A stretch of DNA of 64,000 nt from Amycolatopsis thailandensis (GTDB taxonomy: Bacteria; Actinomycetota; Actinomycetes; Mycobacteriales; Pseudonocardiaceae), in contig NZ_NMQT01000096.1 in the NCBI RefSeq assembly GCF_002234405.1, forward strand, positions 47,630 to 111,629, in the 5' to 3' direction. The first letter of the stretch is position 1, and every line of letters begins with the position of its first letter. A program made the translations under genes and the position numbers. This document shows, piece by piece, positions 1-7,241 of this stretch. The notes under the pieces are model-generated. The model had not been told where the DNA came from and ran no database searches. It worked only from the letters and a program-made list of their open reading frames with translations.

Positions 1-43
1 CCACCGCGCCCGCGAGCACCTCACGTCTGCGCAGACCTGCCAT
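1..43 (-). CDS. Start of a gene with a twin-arginine signal peptide (partial)
   Basis: Only the first 14 codons lie in the window, reading MAGLRRREVLAGAV. An RRR stretch followed by VLAGAV resembles the n-region and hydrophobic start of a Tat signal peptide, so the product is probably exported folded. A GAGGGG ribosome-binding sequence lies about 6 bases upstream of the ATG. The mature protein is outside the window, so no function can be given. Confidence 0.55.
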   Translation of the reverse strand, partial: MAGLRRREVLAGAV

Positions 44-134
44 GGAACACCCCTCACTTCTCGAAGAAACTCGTTCGAGTAGCCAATAGTCACAGCGCCG
101 CCGGAACAACCTCCGATCGTCCCCTTTTTCCGGT

Positions 135-509
135 TCAGCGCGCGGCGACCCGGCGATAGGCCCGCGAGACGGCGACGACGCCGCTGACCGCCGCCGCGAT
201 CACCCCGCCGATCAGCAGCGCGGTCCCCACGAACGGCCCGAAGTCGCCGACGTCGGCGAGCCGTGCCCGGAACGAGCCTTCGAGCAGCGCGCCGACCAGG
301 ATGAACACCGGCGCGACGATGCCGAGGAAGAGGACCCAACGGAACCGGGCCGACAACGTCAGCACGAGGATCCCGGTGATGCCGAGAATGAACGGGCCTG
401 GCGGGATGTCCGGGAACCCGGGTACCCCCGACGCGATCTGGATGATCAGGCCGGCGACGCCGACGAAGAGGAAGAAGGCGTTGGCGACGGCTGCGGCGGA
501 ACGGTTCAT
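135..509 (-). CDS. Small four-helix membrane protein of unknown function
   Basis: A 124-residue protein with four predicted membrane segments, at roughly residues 6-25, 38-55, 58-79 and 90-115, and very short loops. I place the start at the ATG at 509 (MNRSAAAVANAFF), because an AGGAG sequence stands 8 bases upstream of it; a longer in-frame start at 524 would put that ribosome site inside the gene. No recognisable catalytic motif. It precedes the Tat-signal gene on the same strand, but about 90 bases separate them. I do not recognise the family; confidence refers to it being a real gene. Confidence 0.7.
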   Translation of the reverse strand: MNRSAAAVANAFFLFVGVAGLIIQIASGVPGFPDIPPGPFILGITGILVLTLSARFRWVLFLGIVAPVFILVGALLEGSFRARLADVGDFGPFVGTALLIGGVIAAAVSGVVAVSRAYRRVAAR

Positions 510-593
510 GACGGGACTCCTCACTGGGATTCGACCACTGAAGAGTCCCGCTCACGGCCGTGAAGGGCGTCGGCCCGGAAGCGGCAATCGGGT

Positions 594-1058
594 CTACGCG
601 GACCTGCGTACGGGTTCGCCGAGGACCTCGGTGACCTCCGCTGAAATCGCCGTCACCAGCGCGTCGCCGAACGCGCAGACCGTGTACTCCCACGGATGCC
701 CGAACGTGCCCAGCCGGAAGTCCGGCGTCAGGTACGCGTAGTAGTCGCCGTCCGGGAACGGGCTGAGCGGCCAGTCCTTCGCGGACGTCGGGAACCGGTA
801 CGACACGTGCTGCCAGTCGAGCGCGTACAGCTCGCCGGCGCAGGAGGCCAGGCCTCGCTGGATCACCGCGGCCATCCGGTCCAGCAGCAGGTATCCCGGG
901 TCGTCGTCGAGGGCGGTCAGGCTCCAGGTCATCGATCCCGCGGGCTCGTCGATGCCCGGCCACTCGAATCGGCTCGTGCCCGGCCGGAAGGCGAACTCCG
1001 TGCGGAAGCGGTCCCAAACGCGCCGGTACTCGTCGTTGCCCAGGGTCTCGATGCTCAC
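594..1058 (-). CDS. DUF2716-like protein of unknown function
   Basis: A 154-residue soluble protein. The C-terminal part contains YYAYLTPDFRLGTFGHPWEY, which I recognise as the conserved block of DUF2716 proteins; the function of that family is unknown. I choose the GTG at 1058 (VSIETLGNDEYRRVW). It has no ribosome-binding site, but a TATTTT -10-like hexamer lies about 6 bases upstream, as in a leaderless transcript. A start 15 codons earlier would run the gene through the palindrome of the neighbouring toxin-antitoxin operon. It is divergent from that operon, and whether it shares regulation is unknown. Confidence 0.65.
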   Translation of the reverse strand: MSIETLGNDEYRRVWDRFRTEFAFRPGTSRFEWPGIDEPAGSMTWSLTALDDDPGYLLLDRMAAVIQRGLASCAGELYALDWQHVSYRFPTSAKDWPLSPFPDGDYYAYLTPDFRLGTFGHPWEYTVCAFGDALVTAISAEVTEVLGEPVRRSA

Positions 1059-1083
1059 GCGGGGAAAATACGCGCCGCCTGAG

Positions 1084-1102
1084 TGATACCAGAGTGGTAT
1101 CA
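1084..1102. promoter_or_regulatory. Operator palindrome and promoter of the toxin-antitoxin operon
   Basis: A perfect inverted repeat, TGATACC-AGAGT-GGTATCA (7-5-7), lies 8 bases before the antitoxin ATG. A -10-like TATCAT (1098-1103) overlaps its right arm, which would place transcription start at or next to the ATG (leaderless). Type II antitoxins usually repress their own promoter through such palindromes, so this is the likely autoregulatory site. Inferred from position and symmetry. Confidence 0.65.
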
Positions 1103-1110
1103 TTCATCCC

Positions 1111-1314
1111 ATGGCGATGACTCTGAGGTTGAACGACGAGCAGGAGCGCGCCCTCGCCCTGCTCGCGGAGGCCGATGGCGTGAGCAAGCACGAAGCCACC
1201 GTTCGCGCCATCACCGAGGCTGCCGCGCGCCGTGTCCGTGACGACCGGGTCCGTGTGCTGTCCAGGGACGGCCGGGAGCGTTACGCCGCCCTGCTCGACC
1301 GTCTCGCCCAGTGA
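1111..1314 (+). CDS. Ribbon-helix-helix antitoxin of a Doc-type toxin-antitoxin pair
   Basis: A 67-residue protein. The N-terminus (MTLRLNDEQERALALLAEADGVSKHEATVRAI) has the short beta strand, helix and turn-helix pattern of ribbon-helix-helix DNA-binding proteins; the charged C-terminal part (residues 40-67) would wrap the toxin. Its role would be to bind and neutralise the following Doc toxin and to repress the operon at the palindrome at 1084-1102. It overlaps the toxin by 4 bases (GTGA), so the two are translationally coupled. Doc toxins are more often paired with Phd-fold antitoxins; here the fold appears to be RHH. Confidence 0.75.
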   Translation: MAMTLRLNDEQERALALLAEADGVSKHEATVRAITEAAARRVRDDRVRVLSRDGRERYAALLDRLAQ

Positions 1315-1685
1315 TCGAGTACCTCACCGTCGAAGACCTGCTGGCGCTCGTGGAGGATCTCCGTGTGCCCAAGATCCGTGATCTCGGGCTGCTCGATTCC
1401 GCCGCGCATCGCCCGCAGGCTTCGTTGATGGGCCAGGACGCGTATCCGACGCTGCACGAGAAGGCGGCTGTCCTGCTCGAGTCGCTGGCGCGTAACCACG
1501 CGCTCATCGATGGCAACAAGCGTCTGTCCTGGATGGCGACATTCGTCTTCTACGGGCTGAACGGTCACGACCTCGACGCGCCGGAAGACGACGCGTACGA
1601 CCTGGTGATCGCGATGTCCATCGGTTCACGCACCTACCGAGACGCCGCGGGCGAACTGGAGTCGTGGGCTAAGCCGCTCGGGTAG
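1311..1685 (+). CDS. doc: Doc/Fic-family toxin (death on curing)
   Basis: A 124-residue protein carrying the Fic-type active motif HALIDGNKRLSW (around residues 63-74), in the H-x-x-x-D-x-N-K-R form typical of Doc. Characterised Doc proteins phosphorylate elongation factor EF-Tu and stop translation; AMP-transferring Fic proteins have GNGR instead. Length matches Doc (about 125 residues). The GTG start overlaps the antitoxin stop by 4 bases. Residues expected for catalysis (H, D, N, K, R) are all present, so the toxin looks intact. Activity on EF-Tu is inferred from the family. Confidence 0.82.
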   Translation: MIEYLTVEDLLALVEDLRVPKIRDLGLLDSAAHRPQASLMGQDAYPTLHEKAAVLLESLARNHALIDGNKRLSWMATFVFYGLNGHDLDAPEDDAYDLVIAMSIGSRTYRDAAGELESWAKPLG

Positions 1686-1688
1686 CCG

Positions 1689-1790
1689 CTACCCGAGAAG
1701 GCCGAGCACGACGATCGTCAGCAGCGTGATGGCGGCGGCGAAGGTGGTCACCCAGGCGCGCTGGGCGGCGGTGATGGAGGCGTTGTTCAC
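1689..1790 (-). CDS. Single-span small membrane protein, 33 residues
   Basis: A GTG-started reading frame (MNNASITAAQRAWVTTFAAA, then a hydrophobic run to LGLLG) gives 33 residues with one membrane helix at about residues 14-32. GGGGAA lies just upstream of the GTG and could serve as a weak ribosome site. It ends 3 bases after the doc stop on the opposite strand. Function unknown. Short one-helix proteins like this are common in actinobacteria, but the small size makes a chance frame possible. Confidence 0.45.
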   Translation of the reverse strand: MNNASITAAQRAWVTTFAAAITLLTIVVLGLLG

Positions 1791-1883
1791 GGCGGTTCCC
1801 CGGGGGCGAGAAGCGACAGGTCCGCCGGGAACAGCGCGTTGATCAGGCTTCGCGTTACCTCTGAAACGTCAGTGTGATCAAGG

Positions 1884-1994
1884 TCACTGATCGTGCTGAT
1901 GATGCCGTTCGCGTGCCGTGTACCAGAGCACCCCGGCAGCGGCCGCCACCATCGCGCCGAATGCGGAAAAGCCCACCACGATCGCCTGCGTCAT
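1884..1994 (-). CDS. Single-span small membrane protein, 36 residues
   Basis: The ATG at 1994 is preceded by AAAGGACGAAGG, a good ribosome-binding sequence. The 36 residues form one membrane helix (MTQAIVVGFSAFGAMVAAAA and a few more) followed by a short basic and His-rich tail (ARERHHQHDQ). A longer in-frame start at 2072 exists but would place the ribosome site inside the gene. Function unknown; the His-rich tail could bind a metal, which is speculation. Confidence 0.5.
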   Translation of the reverse strand: MTQAIVVGFSAFGAMVAAAAGVLWYTARERHHQHDQ

Positions 1995-2068
1995 CCTTCG
2001 TCCTTTTCTCTTCGGTCGTATCCGGGAGACGTCCGAGAAGCGGTGTCGTGGCGCGGTCGTCGCGGACG

Positions 2069-2359
2069 TCACACAGCGCCGAGTACCCCGTCGATCTGCG
2101 ACGCGAGCGCGAAGTCCTTCTCCGTCAGCCCTCCGGCGGAGTGCGTGCTGAGCCGGAATGTCACCGTCCGCCAGCGGATGTCGATGTCGGGATGGTGGTC
2201 GGCCGCCTCCGCCAGTTCGGCCACCTTGTCCACCGCTTCGATGGCTTTCGGGAAACTCGGCAGCTTCGCCGTCCGCTCGATCGTGACGCCGTCACGCGTC
2301 CAGCCGGAGAGTTTGGTCACGGCCTCGTCGGCCTGCTTGTCGTTCAAGATTTCCGCCAT
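2069..2359 (-). CDS. 4a-hydroxytetrahydrobiopterin dehydratase (pterin carbinolamine dehydratase)
   Basis: A 96-residue protein of the PCD/DCoH family. It dehydrates the 4a-carbinolamine formed by aromatic amino-acid hydroxylases so that the pterin cofactor can be recycled. The family signature is intact: AADHHPDIDIRW at about residues 51-62 with the catalytic His pair, then the conserved downstream His (LSTHS) and Asp (EKDFALA). Length is normal. GGAG stands 5 bases before the ATG. No hydroxylase gene lies nearby, so the partner is elsewhere in the genome, or it acts on another pterin. Confidence 0.9.
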   Translation of the reverse strand: MAEILNDKQADEAVTKLSGWTRDGVTIERTAKLPSFPKAIEAVDKVAELAEAADHHPDIDIRWRTVTFRLSTHSAGGLTEKDFALASQIDGVLGAV

Positions 2360-2433
2360 GACTCCATGGTGGTACGCCGTCGGCTACGCTGCACGTTTGC
2401 CACGGGTCCCCCTTGAAAACAGCAGGAGGCTAG

Positions 2434-3486
2434 ATGAAACGCGCCCTCCGCACGGTCGTTGCGGCTGGCACGGTGGCCGCCCTCGTCGCGGGCTGCTCGC
2501 TCTCCGGGAACACGGGGAACGACCCGCAGGCGCCGGCGACCGTCACCCTCGTGACCCACGACTCGTGGCTCGCCCCGCAGGAGGTCCTCGACGCGTTCGA
2601 GCGGCAGTCCGGGATCAAGATCTCCGTGCTCAAGCAGGGCGACGCGGGCGCGCTGACCAACAAACTGGTGCTGACCAAGGCGAACCCGATCGGGGACGTC
2701 GCGTACGGCGTCGACTCGACCTTCGCCTCCCGCGCGCTCACCGAAGGCGTTTTCGAGCAGTACACCAGCCCTGAGGCCGATCGTGGCCCGCAGCGCTACT
2801 CCATCGACCCCGGGCACCGGCTCTCCGCGGTCGACCTCGGCGACGTGTGCGTCAACATCGACAGCCGGTACTTCGTGGACAAGGGGATCCCGGAGCCGAA
2901 GTCGTTCGCGGACCTGGCCGACGCCAAGTACAAGGACCTGATGGTCGCCGAAAGCCCCGCGACGTCGTCGCCGGGCCTGGCGTTCCTGCTCGGTACCGTC
3001 GCCCAGTTCGGCGAACAGGGCTGGCAGGCGTACTGGACGCAGTTGAAGGCCAACGGCCTCAAGACGGTCAGCGGCTGGGAAGAGGCCTACACCAAGGAAT
3101 TCTCCGGTTCCTCGGGCAAGGGACCGCGTCCGATCGTCGTGTCCTACGCGTCCTCGCCCGCCGCCGAACTCGGCGACGACGGCAAACCGCGGACGAAGGC
3201 GCTGCTGGACACCTGTTACCGCCAGGTCGAGTACGCGGGCGTGCTCGCGGGCGGAAAGCAGGTCGAGAAGGCCCGCAAGGTCGTGGACTTCCTGCTTTCC
3301 CAGCAGTTCCAGGTGACCGTGGCGAGCAACATGTACGTGTACCCGGCCCGCCAGGGTGTCGAGCTCCCGCAGGGCTGGGCGCAGGCCGCGCCGCTGCCGC
3401 AGCAGCCGAAGACGCTCGAACCGGCCAAGATCCAGGCCGGGCGCGAGCAGTGGATCGCCCAGTGGCGCACGCTGGTGGAAGGTTAG
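2434..3486 (+). CDS. thiB: Thiamine ABC transporter substrate-binding lipoprotein (ThiB-like)
   Basis: A 350-residue solute-binding protein with a lipoprotein signal (lipobox LVAGC, Cys at about residue 21), so it is anchored outside the membrane. The sequence follows ThiB/TbpA: an opening VTLVTHDSW, DVAYGVDS, the ESPATSSPGLAFLL block and SYASSPAAEL near the ligand cleft. It would capture thiamine or its phosphates for the permease and ATPase genes that follow. The ATG has GCAGGAGGC 7 bases upstream. I looked for a TPP riboswitch in the 70 bases before it and found none, which is unusual for thiamine uptake genes and leaves another small ligand possible. Confidence 0.8.
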   Translation: MKRALRTVVAAGTVAALVAGCSLSGNTGNDPQAPATVTLVTHDSWLAPQEVLDAFERQSGIKISVLKQGDAGALTNKLVLTKANPIGDVAYGVDSTFASRALTEGVFEQYTSPEADRGPQRYSIDPGHRLSAVDLGDVCVNIDSRYFVDKGIPEPKSFADLADAKYKDLMVAESPATSSPGLAFLLGTVAQFGEQGWQAYWTQLKANGLKTVSGWEEAYTKEFSGSSGKGPRPIVVSYASSPAAELGDDGKPRTKALLDTCYRQVEYAGVLAGGKQVEKARKVVDFLLSQQFQVTVASNMYVYPARQGVELPQGWAQAAPLPQQPKTLEPAKIQAGREQWIAQWRTLVEG

Positions 3487-3489
3487 GAC

Positions 3490-3597
3490 GTGCTTCGCGA
3501 ACTGAAGGCGGCAGTTCGGGCGACGATACGCGCGCGCGTCGTTCTTCGGCCGGAGGCCTCGGATTTGCGGAGACGGGCCGCTGACACGGCCAGGTGA
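3490..3597 (+). CDS. Possible 35-residue coupling ORF between thiB and thiP
   Basis: A GTG-started frame of 35 residues (MLRELKAAVRATIRARVVLR and on, strongly basic) begins 3 bases after the thiB stop and ends in TGA overlapping the thiP GTG by 4 bases (GTGA). The placement suggests it bridges translation from thiB to thiP across a 107-base gap. The peptide itself resembles nothing I know, and in GC-rich DNA such a frame can arise by chance. Confidence 0.25.
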   Translation: MLRELKAAVRATIRARVVLRPEASDLRRRAADTAR

Positions 3598-5285
3598 GTG
3601 AACAGCCGATGCCACGGCCCGGCTGTGGAAATCCGAGAGCGCGCCTTGAAAGGCGGCTGAACACCGGCGGGCTGACTCTTCGGGGGGCCGGGCTGGCCGC
3701 ACTCGCCGTGCTGCCGCTCGGTTTCCTCGTGGTGTTCTTCGCCTGGCCGGTCGCGGCGATCATCGGCCGGGGCTTCGGTTCCGGTGGCGTCGGCGCGGCC
3801 ATCGGTGACCCGCTGACCTGGGAACTCGCCGGCTTCACCGTGGCCAGTGCCGGGGTTTCGACGATCGTCGCGATCGTCGCGGGCCTGCCTGTCGCGTTCC
3901 TCCTCGCCCGCGTGAAGCTGCCGGGCGTCTCGCTGGTCCGGACGCTCGTGCTGGTGCCGTTCGTGCTGCCGACCGTCGTGGTCGGCCTGGCGTTCCGCGC
4001 GCTCTGGCCCGACGGCGGACTGCTGCCCTTGGTACTGGCCAACGCCTTCTTCAACGTCGCCGTCGTCGCGCGCACGGTTTCCGGGTTGTGGAGCCATCTC
4101 GACCCGCGCACCGTGGACGCGGCGCGGGCGCTCGGCGCGTCACCGTGGCGTGCCTTCCGTTCGGTGACACTGCCCGCGCTGGCGCCCGCCATCGCGTCGT
4201 CCGCGGCGGTGGTGTTCCTGTTCTGCGCGACCAGTTTCGGGGTCGTGCTCATTCTCGGCGGAGCTCAGTACCGCACCCTGGAGACCGAGATCTATCTGCG
4301 CACGGTCGAACTGCTCGACCTCTCCGGCGCGGCCGCGCTGTCCCTGGTGCAGTTCGCCGCCGTCGTCGCCGCGCTCGTCGCCGGGGCGCTGGCGAGACGG
4401 CGCCGGGAGAACGCGGTGCGGCTGCGTTCGGGGAGCGAGACCGCGCGGCGGCCCAGGGGCGGCGAGTGGTGGGCCGTCTCCGCCGGACTCGCGGTGATCG
4501 CGCTCCTGATGACGCCGATCGTGGCACTGCTTCTCGAGTCGGTCTCCACTTCGGACGGTTGGAGCCTCGCCGGGTACGAAGCGCTCGCGGGCCGGGGATC
4601 CCGTGGCGCGCTCCAGGTCTCGGGCTGGGACGCGGCGTCGATGTCGCTGCGGACGGCGTTCGACGCGACGATGCTCGCGATGATCATCGGTGTGCTGGCC
4701 TCGGTCGTGCTGGTCGCGTTGCGCCGCACGCCGGGCAGGCTGGCGCGGGGCATGGGCGAGACGATGGACGCCGCGCTGATGCTCCCGCTGGGCGTGTCCG
4801 CGGTGACCGTCGGTTTCGGTTACCTCGTCACGCTCGACGCGCTGCCGGGCGACCTGCGGACGTCGCCGCTGCTGGTGCCGCTCGCGCAGGCACTGGTGAT
4901 CATCCCGCTGATCGTGCGGATGGTGCTGCCGGTGCTGCGGTCGGTCGACGTCCGGCTGCGGCAGGCCGCGTCGACCCTCGGCGCGAGCCCCGGCCGGGTG
5001 TGGCGGGAGATCGATCTCCCGCTGACGGCGCGTTCACTGGTCGCGGCCGCCGGTTTCGGTTACGTGGTCGCGCTCGGCGAGTTCGGCGCGACGAGCTTCC
5101 TGGCCAGGCCGGACGCGCCGACGCTGCCGGTCGCCGTCGCGACGCTGATCTCGCGGCCGGGGGAGCTGAACAACCAGATGGCCTACGCGGCCTGCGCGCT
5201 GCTCATGATCGTGACCGTGGTGGCGGTCGTGCTGATCGACCGGTTCGGCGCGGTCCGCGGGCAGAATTCGGTAGGGGAGTTCTAG
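3594..5285 (+). CDS. thiP: ABC transporter permease with two fused membrane domains (ThiP-like)
   Basis: A 563-residue permease with about 12 membrane segments arranged as two MetI-type halves (about residues 55-265 and 330-550), as in ThiP and FbpB-like permeases where one chain supplies both pores. Each half carries an EAA loop that docks the ATPase: DAARALGASPWRAF near residue 173 and QAASTLGASPGRVW near residue 455. Start is the GTG at 3594; the first 25 residues are not family-conserved, so a slightly later start is possible. Its stop codon shares one base with the start of the ATPase gene. Works with ThiB and ThiQ. Confidence 0.85.
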   Translation: MSEQPMPRPGCGNPRARLERRLNTGGLTLRGAGLAALAVLPLGFLVVFFAWPVAAIIGRGFGSGGVGAAIGDPLTWELAGFTVASAGVSTIVAIVAGLPVAFLLARVKLPGVSLVRTLVLVPFVLPTVVVGLAFRALWPDGGLLPLVLANAFFNVAVVARTVSGLWSHLDPRTVDAARALGASPWRAFRSVTLPALAPAIASSAAVVFLFCATSFGVVLILGGAQYRTLETEIYLRTVELLDLSGAAALSLVQFAAVVAALVAGALARRRRENAVRLRSGSETARRPRGGEWWAVSAGLAVIALLMTPIVALLLESVSTSDGWSLAGYEALAGRGSRGALQVSGWDAASMSLRTAFDATMLAMIIGVLASVVLVALRRTPGRLARGMGETMDAALMLPLGVSAVTVGFGYLVTLDALPGDLRTSPLLVPLAQALVIIPLIVRMVLPVLRSVDVRLRQAASTLGASPGRVWREIDLPLTARSLVAAAGFGYVVALGEFGATSFLARPDAPTLPVAVATLISRPGELNNQMAYAACALLMIVTVVAVVLIDRFGAVRGQNSVGEF

Positions 5286-6301
5286 TGTCGCTGTCGGTAC
5301 GGGATCTGACCGTCCACTATGGATCCTTCGCGGCCGTGAAGGACGCCAGGCTGGACATCGCCGACGGCGAGGTGCTGGCGCTGCTGGGCCCGTCCGGTTC
5401 GGGGAAGTCGACGCTGCTGCGGGCGATCACCGGGCTGGAGCCGCTGACCTCGGGTGCCGTGCGGTGGGACGGCGAGGACCTCTCCGGGGTCCCGGTGCAC
5501 CGTCGGGGATTCGGCCTGGTCTTCCAGGACGGGCAGCTGTTCCCGCACAAGGACGTCGCCTCGAACATCGCGTTCGGCCTGCGGATGCACGACGTCCCTC
5601 GCGCCGAGCACGCCGAGCGGGTCCGGGCGCTGCTGGAGCTGGTCGGGCTGAGCGGTTACGAGAGGCGGCGGGTGACCGAGCTGTCCGGCGGTCAGGCGCA
5701 GCGGGTGGCGCTGGCCCGCGCGCTGGCGCCGGAACCGCGGTTGCTGCTGCTGGACGAACCACTGTCCGGTTTGGACGCCGGACTGCGGGAACAGCTGGCG
5801 ATCGACCTCGCGGCGTTGTTGCGGCGCAGCAAGATCACCGCGCTGCTGGTCACACACGATCAGGAAGAGGCGTTCACGCTCGCCGACCGGGTCGCCGTGC
5901 TCGACGATGGCGAGATCCGGCAGGAGGGCGCGGTGCGCCGGGTCTGGCGGCAGCCGGTGGACGAGGACGTGGCGCGGTTCCTCGGCGTGACCACGTTCGT
6001 CGACGGCGAGGCGTCCGGCGGAGTGGTGCGGACACCGCTCGGCGAGGTCACGCTGCCCGACGTCGAAGACGGCGCGGTGCGGCTGGGGCTGCGGCCGCAC
6101 GGTCTGCGGGTTTCGCCGGAAGGGGTCGAGGGCGAGGTGACCGCCGTGGTGCACCGGCGGGAACACGTCCGGCTGGTGGTCGCGCCCGGCGGCGATCTGT
6201 CCACTGTGGACGCGGTCGCGCCGGTGACGGCCGATCTGCGCCCGGGGGACATCGTCCGGCTCTCTCTCGATCCGGACGGCGTCGCCCGACTCCGCGATTA
6301 G
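5285..6301 (+). CDS. thiQ: ABC transporter ATPase (ThiQ-like)
   Basis: A 338-residue ATPase that powers the preceding permease. Walker A GPSGSGKST (about residues 34-42), Q-loop VFQDGQLFPH, signature LSGGQAQR, Walker B LLLLDEP and H-loop VTHDQEE are all intact. The C-terminal 100 residues form a TOBE-like regulatory domain, as in sugar and iron-type importers. Start GTG overlaps the thiP stop by one base (TAGTG), so translation is coupled. The stop TAG lies at the edge of a large palindrome (6301-6349). Confidence 0.87.
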   Translation: MSLSVRDLTVHYGSFAAVKDARLDIADGEVLALLGPSGSGKSTLLRAITGLEPLTSGAVRWDGEDLSGVPVHRRGFGLVFQDGQLFPHKDVASNIAFGLRMHDVPRAEHAERVRALLELVGLSGYERRRVTELSGGQAQRVALARALAPEPRLLLLDEPLSGLDAGLREQLAIDLAALLRRSKITALLVTHDQEEAFTLADRVAVLDDGEIRQEGAVRRVWRQPVDEDVARFLGVTTFVDGEASGGVVRTPLGEVTLPDVEDGAVRLGLRPHGLRVSPEGVEGEVTAVVHRREHVRLVVAPGGDLSTVDAVAPVTADLRPGDIVRLSLDPDGVARLRD

Positions 6302-6349
6302 TCCTCTGAATGCGGTACTTGCGTCACGCAACTACCGCATTCAGAGGAC
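6301..6349. repeat. Intergenic palindrome, family A (GTCCTCTGAATGCGG), likely bidirectional terminator
   Basis: Perfect 17-bp inverted repeat: GTCCTCTGAATGCGGTA at 6301-6317 and its complement at 6333-6349, with a nested TTGCG/CGCAA stem in the loop. It lies between the convergent thiQ and ABC-2 permease genes and shares the last base of the thiQ stop. Related copies lie at 13222, 37145 and 52209. Position suggests transcription termination in both directions; there is no long T tract. Confidence 0.8.
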
Positions 6350-6362
6350 GAAACGCGCGGAG

Positions 6363-7241
6363 TCAGCCGTCCCGGGTGGTCAGGCGCGAGTAGGCGATCG
6401 AAAGCCCGATGACGATGTAGCAGGCGGCCCGCAGCGCGCCTTCGCCGAGCAGTGTCGTATCGAGCGGATCCATCAGTACCGCGGCCGGCGCCTGTGCCCA
6501 GTCCTTGTTGAGCAGGAAGGGATGCAGCCACGAGACCGCGTCCAGGAAACCGAGGATGGTGAACACGATCGTCCCGGCCAGCACCGAGGCGACCACCAGC
6601 ATCGGATGCTCGGTGAACGACGAGATCGCGAGCGCGACGGCGCCGACAGCCCACAGCTGCAGCGTGATCCACAGTGCCACGACCAGGAGCCTGCCCAGCG
6701 CGTCCCACACGCTCAGGGTCGAACCGGTCAGGGTGAACATGGAGTCGGTGCCGCTGATGATCAGCCCCGTGACGAACCCGGTGAACGTCATCGCCAGTAC
6801 CGCGAGCACCGAAACCGTCGCGACGCCGAACGCCTTGATCGCGAGCAGCCTGCCCCGCCCGACCGGCGCGATCAGCCAGCCCCGCAAGGTGCCGTGTGCC
6901 GCCTCGCCGGCGATCGCGTCCGCCCCGGCCATCGCCGAAGCGAGCGGCAGGAGCAGCGCCAGCGTCATGGTCAGGGCAGCGACCGGCAGGATGAAGCCGT
7001 TGTTCATCGCGGACGCGAGCAGCGCGCCGTCCCCGCCGCCGCCACCGCCGTTCGCCTCGGCCGGGTCGACCAGCGTCAGCGCGACCCCGATCACGATCGG
7101 GATCAGCGCGAGCAGGCCCAGCACGGCCAGCGTGCGGGGCCGCCGGAAGATCCAGCGCAGTTCGGCGCGATACAAGCGGAGCAGGCCGACGCTGTCCCGG
7201 CCGGTCCGTGCCGCGGGTGCCGCGGCCAGAGCGTGGGTCAC
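6363..7241 (-). CDS. ABC-2 type exporter permease
   Basis: A 292-residue membrane protein with about six helices and a cytoplasmic N-terminus (LYRAELRWIFRRPRTLAVLG), typical of ABC-2 permeases in which permease and ATPase are separate chains. The region ADAIAGEAAHGTLRGWLIAP, around residues 105-125, is the conserved family loop. Start GTG has GGGGGAG upstream and overlaps the ATPase stop by 4 bases. Substrate unknown. Context with a LolA-like secreted protein and a divergent two-component system suggests a cell-envelope stress or lipid/peptide export role (inference). Confidence 0.85.
   Translation of the reverse strand: MTHALAAAPAARTGRDSVGLLRLYRAELRWIFRRPRTLAVLGLLALIPIVIGVALTLVDPAEANGGGGGGDGALLASAMNNGFILPVAALTMTLALLLPLASAMAGADAIAGEAAHGTLRGWLIAPVGRGRLLAIKAFGVATVSVLAVLAMTFTGFVTGLIISGTDSMFTLTGSTLSVWDALGRLLVVALWITLQLWAVGAVALAISSFTEHPMLVVASVLAGTIVFTILGFLDAVSWLHPFLLNKDWAQAPAAVLMDPLDTTLLGEGALRAACYIVIGLSIAYSRLTTRDG

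Noticed and set aside
2360..2433. TPP riboswitch in front of thiB
   Set aside because: No CUGAGA or ACC-UGAUC-type core and too little space before the upstream gene.
6196..6212. TCCACTGTGGA palindrome resembling a DnaA box pair
   Set aside because: It lies inside the ATPase coding region and neither half is an intact TTGTCCACA box.
3594..6301. Long overlapping frames such as 4088-6301 (+) that join the permease region and the ATPase into one protein
   Set aside because: The part before 5285 is out of frame with the clear permease and is Arg-rich nonsense typical of GC-rich shadow frames; the ATPase starts at the GTG at 5285.
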